Assembly (NCBI GenBank): GCA_963752225.1
Contig: CAVVXS010000005.1
Location: 1-64,000 of the forward strand
Source: JBBROS01 sp963752225
GTDB lineage: Bacteria > Pseudomonadota > Alphaproteobacteria > Acetobacterales > Acetobacteraceae
Reading direction: 5' to 3'
DNA length: 64,000 bases
The notes below the pieces were generated by a model that saw only the letters and a program-made list of their open reading frames with translations, did no database searches and was not told where the DNA came from. A program made the translations under genes and the position numbers. This document shows, one piece after another, positions 52,292-60,221 of the stretch. Numbering within the stretch: the stretch's first letter is position 1; every line of letters begins with the position of its first letter.

Positions 52292-53484
52292 TTGGCGGCC
52301 GCGGCGTGGGAGGACGGGATGCAGCGGCGCACCCCGCGGCGGATCATCTCGAGCGACGCCGCGATGTCCTCGTCCGTCAGGTTGAGCGGCGGCACCAGGC
52401 GCACGACGTTGTCGCCGGCGGCGACGCTCAGCAGCCCTTCCGCCATGAACGCGTCCTGCAGCTCGGCGTTGGAATGCACCGCCTTCAGCCCGAGGATCAG
52501 CCCGGCGCCGCGCACGTCCGCCAGCACCTGCGGATACTCGGCCACGATCGTGCCCAGCTCGCGCCACAGCAATCGGGCCTTGCGGTCCACATCGTCGAGG
52601 AAGCCCGGCGCCAGCACCACGTCCAGCACGGCGTTGGCGGCCGCGCAGGCGAGCGGGTTGCCGCCGAAGGTGGTGCCGTGGGTGCCCGGCACCAGGTGCT
52701 TGGCGACCGCCTCCTTGGCCAGGATCGCGCCCATCGGGAAGCCGCCGGCAATGCCCTTGGCCGCCGACATCACGTCCGGTTCGATGCCCGCCCACTCATG
52801 GGCGAACAGCTTGCCGGTGCGCCCCATGCCGCACTGCACCTCGTCCATCGCCAACAGGATGCCGAACTCGTCGCAGGCCGCGCGCAGGTCGCGCAGGTAG
52901 TCGAGCGATGCCGGGCGGATGCCGCCTTCGCCCTGTACCGGCTCGATCAGCACGCCCGCCGTCTGCGGCCCGATCGCGTCGCGCAGCGCGTTCATGTTGT
53001 TGAACGGCACGTGGTCGAAGCCGTCCACCTCGGGGCCGAAGCCCTTGAGGTACTTGGCATTGCCGGTGGCCGCCAGCATCGCGAGCGTACGGCCGTGGAA
53101 GGCGCCGTCGAAGCAGACCACCCGGTAGCGCTCGCCGCGCCCGGTTTCGCTCATGGCCCGGCGCATCATCTTGACGACGCCCTCGTTCGCCTCGGCGCCC
53201 GAGTTGCAGAAGAACACGCTGTCGGCGAACGTCGCGTCCACGAAGCGCTGCGCCAGGCGCTCGGCCTGCGGCACCCGATACAGGTTGCTCGTGTGCATCA
53301 CCCGCCCGGCCTGCTCGGCGATCGCTTCGACCAGATGCCGGTTGTTGTGGCCGAGCGACGAGGTCGCGATGCCGGCGCCGAAGTCGAGGAATCGTCGCCC
53401 ATCCGTCGTGAACAGCCAGCTTCCTTCACCCCGCTCGAAAGCGAGGTCAGCGCGGTTGTACGTCGGCATCAGGGCGGAGATCAT
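52288..53484 (-). CDS. argD: Acetylornithine aminotransferase
   Basis: 398 residues, class III PLP aminotransferase. FFCNSGAEANEGVVKM and VICFDGAFHGRT-like motifs are visible, an Asp in MDEVQCGMGRTG, and the PLP lysine in MSAAKGIAGGFP. The start MISALMPTYNRADL is usual for this enzyme. It converts N-acetylglutamate semialdehyde to acetylornithine, upstream of argF in the pathway and in the operon. Confidence 0.95.
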   Translation of the reverse strand: MISALMPTYNRADLAFERGEGSWLFTTDGRRFLDFGAGIATSSLGHNNRHLVEAIAEQAGRVMHTSNLYRVPQAERLAQRFVDATFADSVFFCNSGAEANEGVVKMMRRAMSETGRGERYRVVCFDGAFHGRTLAMLAATGNAKYLKGFGPEVDGFDHVPFNNMNALRDAIGPQTAGVLIEPVQGEGGIRPASLDYLRDLRAACDEFGILLAMDEVQCGMGRTGKLFAHEWAGIEPDVMSAAKGIAGGFPMGAILAKEAVAKHLVPGTHGTTFGGNPLACAAANAVLDVVLAPGFLDDVDRKARLLWRELGTIVAEYPQVLADVRGAGLILGLKAVHSNAELQDAFMAEGLLSVAAGDNVVRLVPPLNLTDEDIAASLEMIRRGVRRCIPSSHAAAAK

Positions 53485-53624
53485 GACAAGTCTTGCACCT
53501 CGTGGATCGAAAACGCCTTACGCGCCCGGCGAAGGCTCGACGGACGCGCGCAGCGTTTTGAACTGTGATCGAGCCCGCCCCCCGAAGTCAACGGCCTGCG
53601 AGGGGGGCCGGGACGATGGCCGAC

Positions 53625-54119
53625 TTAATAAACGAGGCCCGGCATCGCGTTGAGCGAGTCCTTGGTGGCGCCGGGGAGGGTGGCCTTGTCGGCGTCGCGC
53701 TTCAACTGGTCGAACGGGATCGCCACCAGCTTGCTGCCGATGCCAAGGAAGCCGCCGACCGAGATCACCGCCACCGTCGCCTTGTCACCCTCCGTCAGCA
53801 CGACGTCGTCGACGGTCCCGACCTTCTCGTTGCTGTCGGTGTAGACGGACAGCCCGATGATCTTGCTGACTCGGGCGCCGTTCTCGAGCTTGACGTTGGC
53901 GACGGCGAGATTCGGGTTGTTGGTGGTGGCGACCACGCCCGGGGTAGTGGGCGGCGTGATTGGGGGAGCGTTGCCGGACGGGGGCGGCGTGGTGTCCGGT
54001 TGCGGCGGCGATGCGCCGGAGGAAGGGCTCGCCGGCGTGCCCGTCGGCTGGGCGAACGCCGGCAGCCAAGGGGTGACGCACAGCATCGAGAGGACGGCGA
54101 AAGTCCTGACGTTCGGCAC
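53625..54119 (-). CDS. Exported PRC-barrel domain protein
   Basis: 164 residues from GTG 54119, with GGAG eight bases upstream. A signal peptide (TFAVLSMLCVTPWLPAFAQ), a Pro/Ser/Thr-rich linker, then a PRC-barrel (SKIIGLSVYTDSNEKVGTVD, GGFLGIGSKLVAIPFDQLKR). Such exported PRC proteins are common in alphaproteobacteria; their role is not settled. It is divergent from recX with a 109-base gap that should hold both promoters. Confidence 0.82.
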   Translation of the reverse strand: MPNVRTFAVLSMLCVTPWLPAFAQPTGTPASPSSGASPPQPDTTPPPSGNAPPITPPTTPGVVATTNNPNLAVANVKLENGARVSKIIGLSVYTDSNEKVGTVDDVVLTEGDKATVAVISVGGFLGIGSKLVAIPFDQLKRDADKATLPGATKDSLNAMPGLVY

Positions 54120-54228
54120 GGGGATCTCCGTCGGTGGGTGTGGTTTGCGGGTGTGTGTAGAACGCCGGCTCAACGTTCCGCGACGGCGGCGGGTTCCGGG
54201 CGAGAGCGGCGCATGGCAACGTGCGGCG

Positions 54229-54804
54229 ATGCCGCGTTCGATCCGACCTGCCGGTCCGGCCCCCGACCAGAGCGCGCTGCGCGAGGCGGCGCTGCGCCAC
54301 CTGTCCCGCTTCGCCACCACCGAAGCGGGGCTGGCACGCGTGCTGGAGCGCCGGGTGCAGCGCTGGGCGCGGGCGGCCGAAGCGGAGGGGCAACCGGTCG
54401 GGCCGGCGCTGGCGGATGCGCGCCGCCTGTCGCGCGAGGTCGCCCACGCCTTGGCCGAGGCCGGCGCCGTCGACGACGCGGCCTTCGCCGCCGCCCGGGC
54501 GGCCCGGCTGGTGCGCAGCGGGCGCTCGCGCCGGGTGGTGGCCGCGCATCTGGCGGCCAAGGGCGTGGACGCCGAGCTGGCCGGACAAGTTCTGCCGGCC
54601 GACGGCGACGAGCTTCCCTCCGCCCTCGCCTTCGCCCGGCGGCGGCGCATCGGCCCGTTTCGCGACGACGCGGATCCGTCGACCCGGATGCGCGACTTGG
54701 CGGCCCTGGCCCGGGCCGGTTTCAACCGGGACGTCGCCGAGCGCGCCTTGCGGATGGCCGTCGAGGAGGCCGAAGCCCTGGTGCTGGCCCTGAAGCGAGG
54801 CTGA
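54229..54804 (+). CDS. recX: RecX-family regulatory protein
   Basis: 191 residues from ATG 54229. Three-helix RecX repeats can be followed: LREAALRHLSRFATTEAGLA, ALAEAGAVDDAAFAAARAAR, RVVAAHLAAKGVDAELAGQV, RMRDLAALARAGFNRDVAER. RecX limits RecA filament growth. recA itself is not adjacent. The gene is followed directly by azlC. Confidence 0.85.
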   Translation: MPRSIRPAGPAPDQSALREAALRHLSRFATTEAGLARVLERRVQRWARAAEAEGQPVGPALADARRLSREVAHALAEAGAVDDAAFAAARAARLVRSGRSRRVVAAHLAAKGVDAELAGQVLPADGDELPSALAFARRRRIGPFRDDADPSTRMRDLAALARAGFNRDVAERALRMAVEEAEALVLALKRG

Positions 54805-54841
54805 TCCCCTGTCCGAGCGTCCCCGTTTCTCCCGCGCCGCG

Positions 54842-55504
54842 GTGATTGCCGGCGCCAAGCGCACCCTGCCGTTGCAAGTGGCGGTTGTGCCGTTCGCGCT
54901 GGTGTGCGGCATCGCCGCCGAGGGCCAAGGCCTGTCGCTGCTCGAAGCCACCGTGATGAGCGCCGTCTGCTATGCCGGCTCGGCGCAATTGCTGGTGCTG
55001 AGCCATTGGAGCACGCCGGCCCCGGTGGTGGCGGCGACCTTTGCGGCGTTCATCGTCAACCTGCGCATGGCGTTGATGGGACCGGTGATTGGGGCCTGGC
55101 TGGACCGCATCCGCGGCTGGCGGCTGTGGCTCAGCCTGTTCTTTATGACCGACCAGAACTGGGCCTTGTCGGTGAAGGAGATGCAGGGCGGACGCTGGGA
55201 CGCCGGGTTCCTGTTCGGGTCCGGAGCGGTGATGTGGGTGCCCTGGGTGCTCGGCACCGCGGCCGGTCACGTGCTGGGTGCGGCGGTGCGGCCGCCGCCG
55301 GGTCATCCGCTGTTCTTTGCTGCCCTGGCGGTGTTCGTCGCCCTGGTCGCGGGCATGTGGCGCGGGCGACGTGACCTGCTGCCCTGGCTGGCCGCGGCCG
55401 CAGTGTCGCTTCTGGTGTCGCGGCTGCTGGACGGCTCGTGGTACATCGTGGCCGGGGCCCTGACCGGCGCTTGCGTCGGCGTGCTGCAGGAGCGGCGCCG
55501 GTGA
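54842..55504 (+). CDS. azlC: Branched-chain amino-acid exporter large subunit AzlC
   Basis: 220 residues from GTG 54842; an upstream CTG at 54809 would add the plausible stretch SERPRFSRAAV. Membrane protein with the AzlC signature (LPLQVAVVPFALVCGIAAEG, SAVCYAGSAQLLVL, FIVNLRMALMG). With AzlD it exports branched-chain amino acids or analogues. The start overlaps nothing, but the 3' end overlaps azlD by GTGA. Confidence 0.88.
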   Translation: MIAGAKRTLPLQVAVVPFALVCGIAAEGQGLSLLEATVMSAVCYAGSAQLLVLSHWSTPAPVVAATFAAFIVNLRMALMGPVIGAWLDRIRGWRLWLSLFFMTDQNWALSVKEMQGGRWDAGFLFGSGAVMWVPWVLGTAAGHVLGAAVRPPPGHPLFFAALAVFVALVAGMWRGRRDLLPWLAAAAVSLLVSRLLDGSWYIVAGALTGACVGVLQERRR

Positions 55505-55803
55505 CGCTCGACCCCTGGGTGCTGCTGGCGATCATCGGCATGGCGGTGGCAACCTATGTGACGCGGGCCGGCGGCTACCTGCTGTTCCGCGTGATCCCGA
55601 CGCCGCCTACGGTCCGGGTCGCGCTGGGTTACGTCCCCGGCGCGCTGTTCATCAGCTACGTGGTCCCGGTGCTGGCCGCCGGCGGGCGGCAGCAATGGAT
55701 CGGTGCCGCCGCGACCGTCGCGATCATGGTGGCGACACGGAGCCTGGCGGCGGCGATCCTGGGCGGCACCGCTGTCGCCTGGGCGGTATGGTCCTTTGGC
55801 TAG
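55501..55803 (+). CDS. azlD: Branched-chain amino-acid exporter small subunit AzlD
   Basis: 100 residues, four membrane spans, AzlD style: AIIGMAVATYVTRAGGYLLF, VRVALGYVPGALFISYVVP. GTG 55501 overlaps the azlC stop. The 3' end runs into a double-hairpin element and may overlap the next ORF. Confidence 0.88.
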   Translation: MTLDPWVLLAIIGMAVATYVTRAGGYLLFRVIPTPPTVRVALGYVPGALFISYVVPVLAAGGRQQWIGAAATVAIMVATRSLAAAILGGTAVAWAVWSFG

Positions 55804-56350
55804 GCGGGTTCGGGCGGGCCGCGCCCGACGGGTCCAGGGCAGCGCCCTGGCCTTCCTTCTAGGAGCGGCCGTCCCGCTTGCCGGCTGCGGCCACCGCGTC
55901 GCAAGCACGGCCGGCGCGACGGCAGGCACGGCCAGCTCGATGGAATGCGCACCCTTCGCGCGTGACGTGACCGGCATCCAGCTATACGGCGACGCGGCGT
56001 CGTGGTGGGAGCAGGCGGCCGGGCGTTACCGCCGGGCCGAGCAGCCCGAAGCGGGCGGCGTTCTGGTGTTCCGCCGCTCCGGACGCTTGCCGTCGGGCCA
56101 CGTCTCGGTCGTCGCCCGCCTCGTGTCGGACCGCGAGATCCGGGTCACCCAGGCGAACTGGGTGCATCACCGCGTCACCCGCGACGAGCCGGTGCTGGAC
56201 GTCTCGCCCGGCAACGACTGGACAGAAGTGCGGGTGTGGTGGGCGCCCGCCGGCGCGCTCGGGGCGTCGGTCTACCCGACGTTCGGCTTCATCCTGCCCG
56301 GTCGCGAGCGTTCACGTGGATTATTCGTTGCGGGTCCGGCAGCGCGGTAA
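55796..56350 (+). CDS. CHAP-domain lipoprotein, N-terminus encoded by a palindromic element
   Basis: About 184 residues if TTG 55796 is used; no ATG or GTG fits. A signal with lipobox (ALAFLLGAAVPLAGCG) is followed by a compact CHAP-like cysteine amidase domain: Cys in SSMECAPFARDVTG, WWEQAAGRYRRAEQPEAGGV, His in SGHVSVVARL, and TQANWVHHR. The family cleaves peptidoglycan peptides or amide bonds. The first 15 residues (RRVRAGRARRVQGSA) and part of the signal come from double-hairpin element E, so the original start may have been lost. Confidence 0.7.
   Translation: MARRVRAGRARRVQGSALAFLLGAAVPLAGCGHRVASTAGATAGTASSMECAPFARDVTGIQLYGDAASWWEQAAGRYRRAEQPEAGGVLVFRRSGRLPSGHVSVVARLVSDREIRVTQANWVHHRVTRDEPVLDVSPGNDWTEVRVWWAPAGALGASVYPTFGFILPGRERSRGLFVAGPAAR
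55803..55854 (-). repeat. Double-hairpin element, copy E
   Basis: On the minus strand: CCAGGGC-GCT-GCCCTGG, spacer ACCCGT, CGGGCG-CGGCC-CGCCCG, AACCCGCC. It starts at the azlD stop and is read through as the N-terminus of the CHAP-like protein. Confidence 0.8.
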
Positions 56351-56364
56351 GCGCTTGCAAGCGC
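56351..56364. terminator. 14-bp palindrome after the CHAP gene
   Basis: GCGCTTGCAAGCGC begins at the base after the TAA stop. It has no T-tract, so termination is uncertain. Confidence 0.35.
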
Positions 56365-56425
56365 CCCGGCTTCGCGCCACATGAGGGGCCAGTGAATGTC
56401 GGGGCCCAGCCCCAACGGAGGAACG

Positions 56426-56683
56426 ATGGGTAGCTTCAGCATCTGGCATTGGATGGTCGTGCTGCTGGTGGTGTTGCTGCTGTTCGGCAGCGGCAAGGTC
56501 AGCAACCTAATGGGCGACTTCGCCAAGGGCATCAAGTCGTTCAAGAAGAACATGGCCGACGAACCCGACGCCTCCATGGAAGCCACGGCGGCCGAGCGTC
56601 CGACCGGCAACATCGCCGGCCCCGCGCACACGACCGGGACGACCACCACGACCCGCGAAACGACGACCGCCCGCCCGGTCTAG
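56426..56683 (+). CDS. tatA: Twin-arginine translocase subunit TatA
   Basis: 85 residues. MGSFSIWHWMVVLLVVLLLFG is the TatA membrane helix, followed by an amphipathic helix (KVSNLMGDFAKGIKSFKKNM) and a disordered Thr-rich tail. GGAGG lies six bases before ATG 56426. A GGGGC-CCA-GCCCC hairpin lies at 56401-56413, just 5' of this site. tatB and tatC are not next to it. TatA would serve the Tat-type signals on the multicopper oxidase, the SCO protein and the ABC binding protein seen here. Confidence 0.92.
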   Translation: MGSFSIWHWMVVLLVVLLLFGSGKVSNLMGDFAKGIKSFKKNMADEPDASMEATAAERPTGNIAGPAHTTGTTTTTRETTTARPV

Positions 56684-56736
56684 CTCGCCGGTTCTTCCTC
56701 AGCCGGCGCGGGTCCGCCGGCTCGGTCTCTGCACTG

Positions 56737-56760
56737 ACGGGGCGGCTTCGGCCGCCCCGT
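56737..56760 (+). terminator. Terminator after tatA
   Basis: ACGGGGCGGC, loop TTCG, GCCGCCCCGT, followed by TTGCG. A 10-bp stem with a stable tetraloop, 53 bases after the tatA stop. Confidence 0.75.
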
Positions 56761-56869
56761 TTGCGTGCAGGCCGGTTTCGCATGCGGGTAGACCTGCCCC
56801 TGTCTTGACCTCAGCGTCTTGACGTCGGCGCCCGAGCGCGGAGGATCGGCGAAACCTCCGGAGCACGCC

Positions 56870-57826
56870 ATGACCACCCACCACGTCGCCGCGACCGCGG
56901 ATACGATCCATTGGGGCACGTTCAGTGCCGAATACCCGCCGGTGCTCACCGTCGACAGCGGCGAGACCGTGGTGCTGGAATGCGTGTCCGGCGCGCCCGA
57001 CGTGATGCCCCTACCCGGGTCGGGCTTGACCGTGCCGCCGGCCTTGGCCGCGATCCATGCCGCGAACCCGCCCCGGCTCGGGCCGCACATCCTGACCGGC
57101 CCGGTCGCGGTGCGCGGCGCCGAACCCGGCGACATGCTCGAGGTGCGGATCGACGCCATCGAGCTCGGCGCCGATTGGGGCTTCTGCGGCCACCGCCCGC
57201 TCGCCGGCACCCTGCCGGAAGACTTCCCGGACCGCTTCCTGAGCCACATCACCGTCGACCGCGCGGCCCGCACGTGCCGGCTGCCGTGGGGCGGCGAGCT
57301 GCCGCTGTCGCCGTTCTTCGGCGTTATGGGCGTCGCGCCAAAGCCCGCCTACGGTGCGCTGTCCACCAAGGAGCCACGCGAGCACGGCGGGAACCTCGAC
57401 AACAAGGAACTCGGTGCGGGCAGCGTGCTGTTCCTGCCGGTCTGGGTGCCGGGCGCAAACTTCTCCGCCGGCGACGGGCATGGCGTGCAGGGCGACGGGG
57501 AGGTGTGCATCAACGCGCTCGAGATGTGCCTCAACGGCACGTTCACCCTGGTGCTGCACAAAGGCGGCGGCGCCCGCGACCCGGCGTTGCGCTTTCCCCG
57601 CGGCGAGACCGCCACCCACTACATCTCGATGGGCATGAACGAGGATCTCGACCTGGCGATGAAGCAGGCGCTGCGGGAAATGATCGCGTTCATCTGTTCG
57701 CGCAAAAACCTGTCGCGCGACGAGGCCTATCAGTTCTGCTCCCTGGCGGTCGACTTCCATGTCACGCAGACGGTGAACGGCGAAAAGGGCGTGCACGGGA
57801 TGCTGCGCAAAGGTCTTATTTTCTAG
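56870..57826 (+). CDS. Acetamidase/formamidase-family protein
   Basis: 318 residues. FmdA/AmdA fold: TVDSGETVVLECVSGAPDVM, GPHILTGPVAVRGAEPGDML, GVMGVAPKPAYGAL, REHGGNLDNKELGAGS, and DGHGVQGDGEVCINALE with metal-binding Asp/His. The family hydrolyses formamide or acetamide to ammonia and the acid. ATG 56870 has CCGGAG eight bases upstream. It stands alone with no other amide-use genes, so the true substrate is open. Confidence 0.88.
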   Translation: MTTHHVAATADTIHWGTFSAEYPPVLTVDSGETVVLECVSGAPDVMPLPGSGLTVPPALAAIHAANPPRLGPHILTGPVAVRGAEPGDMLEVRIDAIELGADWGFCGHRPLAGTLPEDFPDRFLSHITVDRAARTCRLPWGGELPLSPFFGVMGVAPKPAYGALSTKEPREHGGNLDNKELGAGSVLFLPVWVPGANFSAGDGHGVQGDGEVCINALEMCLNGTFTLVLHKGGGARDPALRFPRGETATHYISMGMNEDLDLAMKQALREMIAFICSRKNLSRDEAYQFCSLAVDFHVTQTVNGEKGVHGMLRKGLIF

Positions 57827-57842
57827 CCGAATCGCAGATCCC

Positions 57843-57870
57843 TTGACATCGTTCCTGAGTTGACGAGAAT
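57843..57870 (+). promoter_or_regulatory. Probable gcrA promoter
   Basis: TTGACA (57843-57848), 16 bases, then GAGAAT (57865-57870), a perfect -35 hexamer with a moderate -10. It lies about 100 bases upstream of gcrA and just after the previous gene. Confidence 0.5.
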
Positions 57871-57875
57871 GGCGG

Positions 57876-57884
57876 TTATCCACA
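57876..57884 (+). promoter_or_regulatory. Perfect DnaA box upstream of gcrA
   Basis: TTATCCACA matches the strong DnaA 9-mer exactly. An imperfect inverted half (TTGTGG) follows five bases later. In Caulobacter DnaA activates gcrA, so the position is meaningful. Confidence 0.65.
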
Positions 57885-57925
57885 GCATTTTGTGGTTCCG
57901 AACCCCTATCGAGCTAGCAGTAGGT

Positions 57926-57930
57926 GACTC
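57926..57930. promoter_or_regulatory. CcrM methylation site (GANTC) upstream of gcrA
   Basis: GACTC, 43 bases before the gcrA start. GcrA acts at GANTC sites methylated by CcrM, and gcrA's own promoter carries such sites in Caulobacter. One site alone can occur by chance. Confidence 0.4.
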
Positions 57931-57972
57931 AACCTTCTACGGTTCATTCATGCCGCTAGGGAGCGCTGGCCG

Positions 57973-58461
57973 ATGGAATGGACCGAGGAGACGATCACGC
58001 GGTTGCGTGAATTGTGGGACGAGGGTCACTCGACGGCCGAGATCGGCCGCCGTTTGGGTATCACCAAGAACGCGGTCGTAGGCAAGGCGCACCGGCTCAA
58101 TCTGCCGGCGCGGCCGTCGCCGATCCGCCGCGGCGCCGGCGAGGGCCGTCCGCCCCGGCGTGCGGCGGCTCGCCGCGTCAGCGGACCGACGCTCCCCGTC
58201 CTGGTGGCCGCACTCGCTCCCGCCGTGACACCGGCCACGCCGCGTTTGGCCGAGCCGAAGCTGACACCGGTGGTGCGGGTGGTGCCGGCGACCCCTCGGC
58301 CGGGCGCTCGGCTGACGGCATGCTGCTGGCCCATCGGCGAGCCGGGCACTCCGAACTTCCACTTCTGCAGCGAGCACGCAATCCACGGCAAGCCATACTG
58401 CCCGGAGCATGCCGCGGTCGCGTATGTCAAAGTGCGGGATCGGCGTGAGGACGCGGCGTGA
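57973..58461 (+). CDS. gcrA: Cell-cycle regulator GcrA
   Basis: 162 residues. The N-terminal DNA-binding domain is nearly canonical: MEWTEETITRLRELWDEGHS, TAEIGRRLGITKNAVVGKAH, RLNLPARPSPIRR. A Pro/Ala linker precedes the sigma70-binding C-terminal domain (CCWPIGEPGTPNFHFCSEHA, GKPYCPEHA), with conserved Cys/His pairs. GcrA binds sigma70 and stimulates promoters methylated by CcrM; it is a hallmark of alphaproteobacteria. The upstream region has a DnaA box and a GANTC site. Confidence 0.96.
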   Translation: MEWTEETITRLRELWDEGHSTAEIGRRLGITKNAVVGKAHRLNLPARPSPIRRGAGEGRPPRRAAARRVSGPTLPVLVAALAPAVTPATPRLAEPKLTPVVRVVPATPRPGARLTACCWPIGEPGTPNFHFCSEHAIHGKPYCPEHAAVAYVKVRDRREDAA

Positions 58462-58471
58462 CCTGAAAGCC

Positions 58472-58494
58472 CGTCCGGCCCGCATTGCGGGGAC
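58472..58494 (+). terminator. Hairpin between gcrA and pmtA
   Basis: CCCGC-ATT-GCGGG with outer GTC/GAC pairing, starting 11 bases after the gcrA stop. No T-tract; weak candidate. Confidence 0.35.
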
Positions 58495-58556
58495 ATGACA
58501 GTTTCGTGGCCTTGATCGGCGGAGGTGTCGGGCGTAGGGGAACCTACGGAGACAGC

Positions 58557-59228
58557 ATGCCACCATTAGAAGAAGCCGTAGGCCGACGTCCGTCTGCCGT
58601 CCCTCACACCGCGCTCGACGCCGATTCAGTGCGCGCCGCATACCGGCGGTGGGCCAACGTGTACGACCTCGTGTTCGGCGGTGTGTCCGCGTTCGGCCGC
58701 CGCCGGGCCGTCGCCGCGGTGAATAGTTTGCCCGGCACGCGCGTGCTGGAGGTCGGCGTCGGCACTGGCCTTGCGCTGCCGCATTACGACGACAGCAAGC
58801 GCATCACCGGCATCGACCTCTCGGCCGAAATGCTCGAGCTGGCGCGTGAGCGGGTGCGCGACCAGCGACTGCTGCACGTCAACGCCCTGCTGGAAGTCGA
58901 CGCCGAGGCGACCGGCTTCGACGACTCCACGTTCGATATTGCAGTGGCCATGTTCGTCGCCTCCGTGGTGCCGAACCCCCGGCTGCTGCTGGCCGAGATG
59001 CGGCGCGTGGTGCGGCCCGGCGGCCATCTGCTGTTCGTCAACCATTTCGCGGCCGAGCGCGGCCCGCGCTGGTGGGCGGAGCGGGCGTTGGCGCCGGCGT
59101 CGCGCAAGCTCGGCTGGCATCCCGACTTCTCGCGGGAGGCGCTGCTGCCCGCCGGCGATATGGGGTCGGCACGGTTCGCCTCGGTGCCGCCGTTCGGGCT
59201 GTTCACCTTGGTACAGCTCCCGAATTAG
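58557..59228 (+). CDS. pmtA: Phosphatidylethanolamine N-methyltransferase, Rhodobacter type
   Basis: 223 residues. SAM-binding motif I RVLEVGVGTGLALPHY, motif II GIDLSAEMLELARERV, and the lead YRRWANVYDLVFGGVSAFGR, which is characteristic of Rhodobacter-type PmtA. The enzyme would methylate phosphatidylethanolamine towards phosphatidylcholine at the inner membrane. ATG 58557 has GGAGACAGC in front. A UbiE-like quinone methyltransferase is the main alternative. Confidence 0.78.
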   Translation: MPPLEEAVGRRPSAVPHTALDADSVRAAYRRWANVYDLVFGGVSAFGRRRAVAAVNSLPGTRVLEVGVGTGLALPHYDDSKRITGIDLSAEMLELARERVRDQRLLHVNALLEVDAEATGFDDSTFDIAVAMFVASVVPNPRLLLAEMRRVVRPGGHLLFVNHFAAERGPRWWAERALAPASRKLGWHPDFSREALLPAGDMGSARFASVPPFGLFTLVQLPN

Positions 59229-59327
59229 CCTCTTGCGACCTTGATCTCAGGACCCACGTCCGATACTGCCTGCTGCGCCGCACACAGCCGGTCGGCGTGT
59301 CGGCACGAGGGTAGGGTGCGAGGCGGA

Positions 59328-60185
59328 ATGGACCGGATTATGCAAGCTTTGAAGCGTTGTCTCCCTGCCGTTGCGGGTTTGTTGGCCACGGGTTCGGCCT
59401 GGGCGCAAACGCCGCACGACTGGCAGCTGAGCTTCCAGCCGCCGCACAGCCCGGTGCAGCAGAGCATCGAGGGGCTGCACAGCCTGGTGATCTGGCTCAT
59501 GGCCCTGGTGACGATCTTCGTCGCGGCGTTGCTCGGCTTCGTGATGTGGCGCTATCGCGCGTCAAGAAGCCCGGTCGCGAGCCGGGTCAGCCATCATACG
59601 GCACTGGAAGTCGCCTGGACGGTGCTGCCGGTTTTGATCCTGGTGGTAATCGCGATCCCGTCCTTCCGCCTGGTCTACTTCGAGGACCGGACGTCGGCCG
59701 CGGACCTGACGATCAAAGTGACCGGCCATCAATGGTATTGGGAATACACCTATCCCGACCAAGGCGGCATCGATTTCTCGAGCTACGCCATTCCTGAAGA
59801 CCAGTTGAAGGAAGGGCAGCTCCGCAACCTCGAGGTCGACAACCGTCTCGTCGTGCCGGCAGGCAAGAACGTCCGGATCCTGACCACCAGCGGGGACGTG
59901 ATCCACAGCTTCTTTATCCCGTCGCTGGGCGTGCAGCGTTATGCGATTCCGGGACGGACGATCGAGACCTGGGTCAAGGTCGACCAGCCCGGTGTCTACT
60001 ATGGCGAATGCAACCAGATTTGCGGAACGAACCATAGCGTGATGCCGATCTCGGTCGAGGCGATGACCGAGCAGAATTTCGCGGCCTGGGTGGACCAGGC
60101 GAAGACCAAGTTCGCCGCCGGCGAGACGACCGCGCCCGAAGGCGCCGGTCAGCGCGTGGCGGCGGTTGTGGAACCAGGGCGCTGA
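59328..60185 (+). CDS. coxB: Cytochrome c oxidase subunit II
   Basis: 285 residues. Signal peptide (AVAGLLATGSAWAQ), two membrane spans, then the cupredoxin domain with the CuA site: His in VIHSFFIPSLG and GECNQICGTNHSVM, which supplies two Cys, Glu, His and Met. HQWYWEYTYPD is the aromatic electron-entry segment. No C-terminal cytochrome c domain, so it is an aa3-type subunit. ATG 59328 is chosen; ATG 59340 is the alternative. It starts the cox operon. Confidence 0.96.
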   Translation: MDRIMQALKRCLPAVAGLLATGSAWAQTPHDWQLSFQPPHSPVQQSIEGLHSLVIWLMALVTIFVAALLGFVMWRYRASRSPVASRVSHHTALEVAWTVLPVLILVVIAIPSFRLVYFEDRTSAADLTIKVTGHQWYWEYTYPDQGGIDFSSYAIPEDQLKEGQLRNLEVDNRLVVPAGKNVRILTTSGDVIHSFFIPSLGVQRYAIPGRTIETWVKVDQPGVYYGECNQICGTNHSVMPISVEAMTEQNFAAWVDQAKTKFAAGETTAPEGAGQRVAAVVEPGR

Positions 60186-60221
60186 CCCAGATCGAGGGTA
60201 GCGCGGAGAAGGGCGGGTAAG

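Noticed and set aside
53573..53612. CCCCCC / GGGGGG inverted pair downstream of the PRC-barrel gene
   Set aside because: The stem is only six G-C pairs with an 18-base loop and no T-tract; too weak to call a terminator.
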